Assembly (NCBI GenBank): GCA_012837565.1
Contig: DUQY01000274.1
Coordinates: 1-5,926 of the forward strand
DNA: 5,926 nt
Direction: 5' to 3'
Source: Bacteroidales bacterium
GTDB lineage: Bacteria > Bacteroidota > Bacteroidia > Bacteroidales > P3
The notes below the pieces were generated by a model that was not told the DNA's origin, searched no databases, and saw only the letters and a program-made list of their open reading frames with translations. Positions 5,818-5,926 of the stretch are shown here, in pieces (position 1 is the stretch's first letter; each line of letters begins with the position of its first letter). The translations under genes and the position numbers were made by a program.

Positions 5818-5926
5818 ATGCTTAATACAAATAAGAAAAGTACAGCTGGTTGTAAACCATACGATGTAGTTATGATGTTTAAGATTATTCTACTTAAACG
5901 TTTTTACAATTTGAGTGATGAGCAAA
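5818..5926 (+). CDS. IS5-like transposase, N-terminal fragment (cut by window edge)
   Basis: From ATG 5818 the frame stays open to the window edge for 36 codons. Residues 9-36 contain TAGCKPYDVVMMFKIILLKR and FYNLSDEQ. This is the characteristic helical N-terminal segment of IS5-group DDE transposases (pattern PYDVVxMFKxLxLxxxYNLSDxQ), recognised from memory. The catalytic DDE domain and the right end of the element would lie beyond the window. In this group, several tens of residues normally precede the KPYD motif, whereas here only 12 do. The frame is open upstream to about 5764 without another ATG, with QQEIKELEEN just before the Met. The 5' end may therefore have suffered a deletion or frameshift, or a non-ATG start may be used. 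The terminal inverted repeat could not be located because only one side is visible. Confidence 0.7.
   Translation, partial: MLNTNKKSTAGCKPYDVVMMFKIILLKRFYNLSDEQ

Overview
The window looks like an AT-rich chromosomal segment from a member of the Bacteroidota. The evidence is TAnnTTTG-type -7 promoter boxes ahead of the genes, A-rich leaders without a Shine-Dalgarno sequence, and the style of the encoded proteins. Genus cannot be read from the sequence.

Layout. Positions 1-851 (minus strand) hold the N-terminal 283 codons of ribonuclease R, cut by the window edge just after the first catalytic motif. A 138-bp divergent spacer (852-989) carries a promoter-like box for each direction and a small inverted repeat. 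Positions 990-3713 (plus) encode one 907-residue protein: a MurL-type UDP-MurNAc-L-Ala-L-Glu epimerase joined in frame to a complete MurD ligase. Positions 3714-4107 are a non-coding convergent spacer dominated by two abutting tandem-repeat arrays with periods of 21-23 bp and exactly 21 bp. Positions 4108-5508 (minus) encode a phosphohexomutase, most likely phosphoglucosamine mutase GlmM. Positions 5509-5765 are a non-coding AT-rich stretch with the glmM promoter, a nested palindrome and a good plus-strand promoter. The window ends inside an IS5-like transposase reading frame whose N-terminus looks short.

How the genes fit together. GlmM makes GlcN-1-P, which feeds UDP-GlcNAc and then UDP-MurNAc. 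The fused MurL-MurD protein would act later in the same cytoplasmic branch. In the MurD2/MurL route known from Xanthomonas, the ligase adds L-Glu to UDP-MurNAc-L-Ala and MurL then inverts that residue to D-Glu, so free D-Glu from a racemase (MurI) is not needed. Here both steps appear to sit on one polypeptide, which is the most notable feature of the window. The two peptidoglycan genes are convergent and therefore not in one operon. RNase R has no obvious functional tie beyond sharing the divergent spacer.
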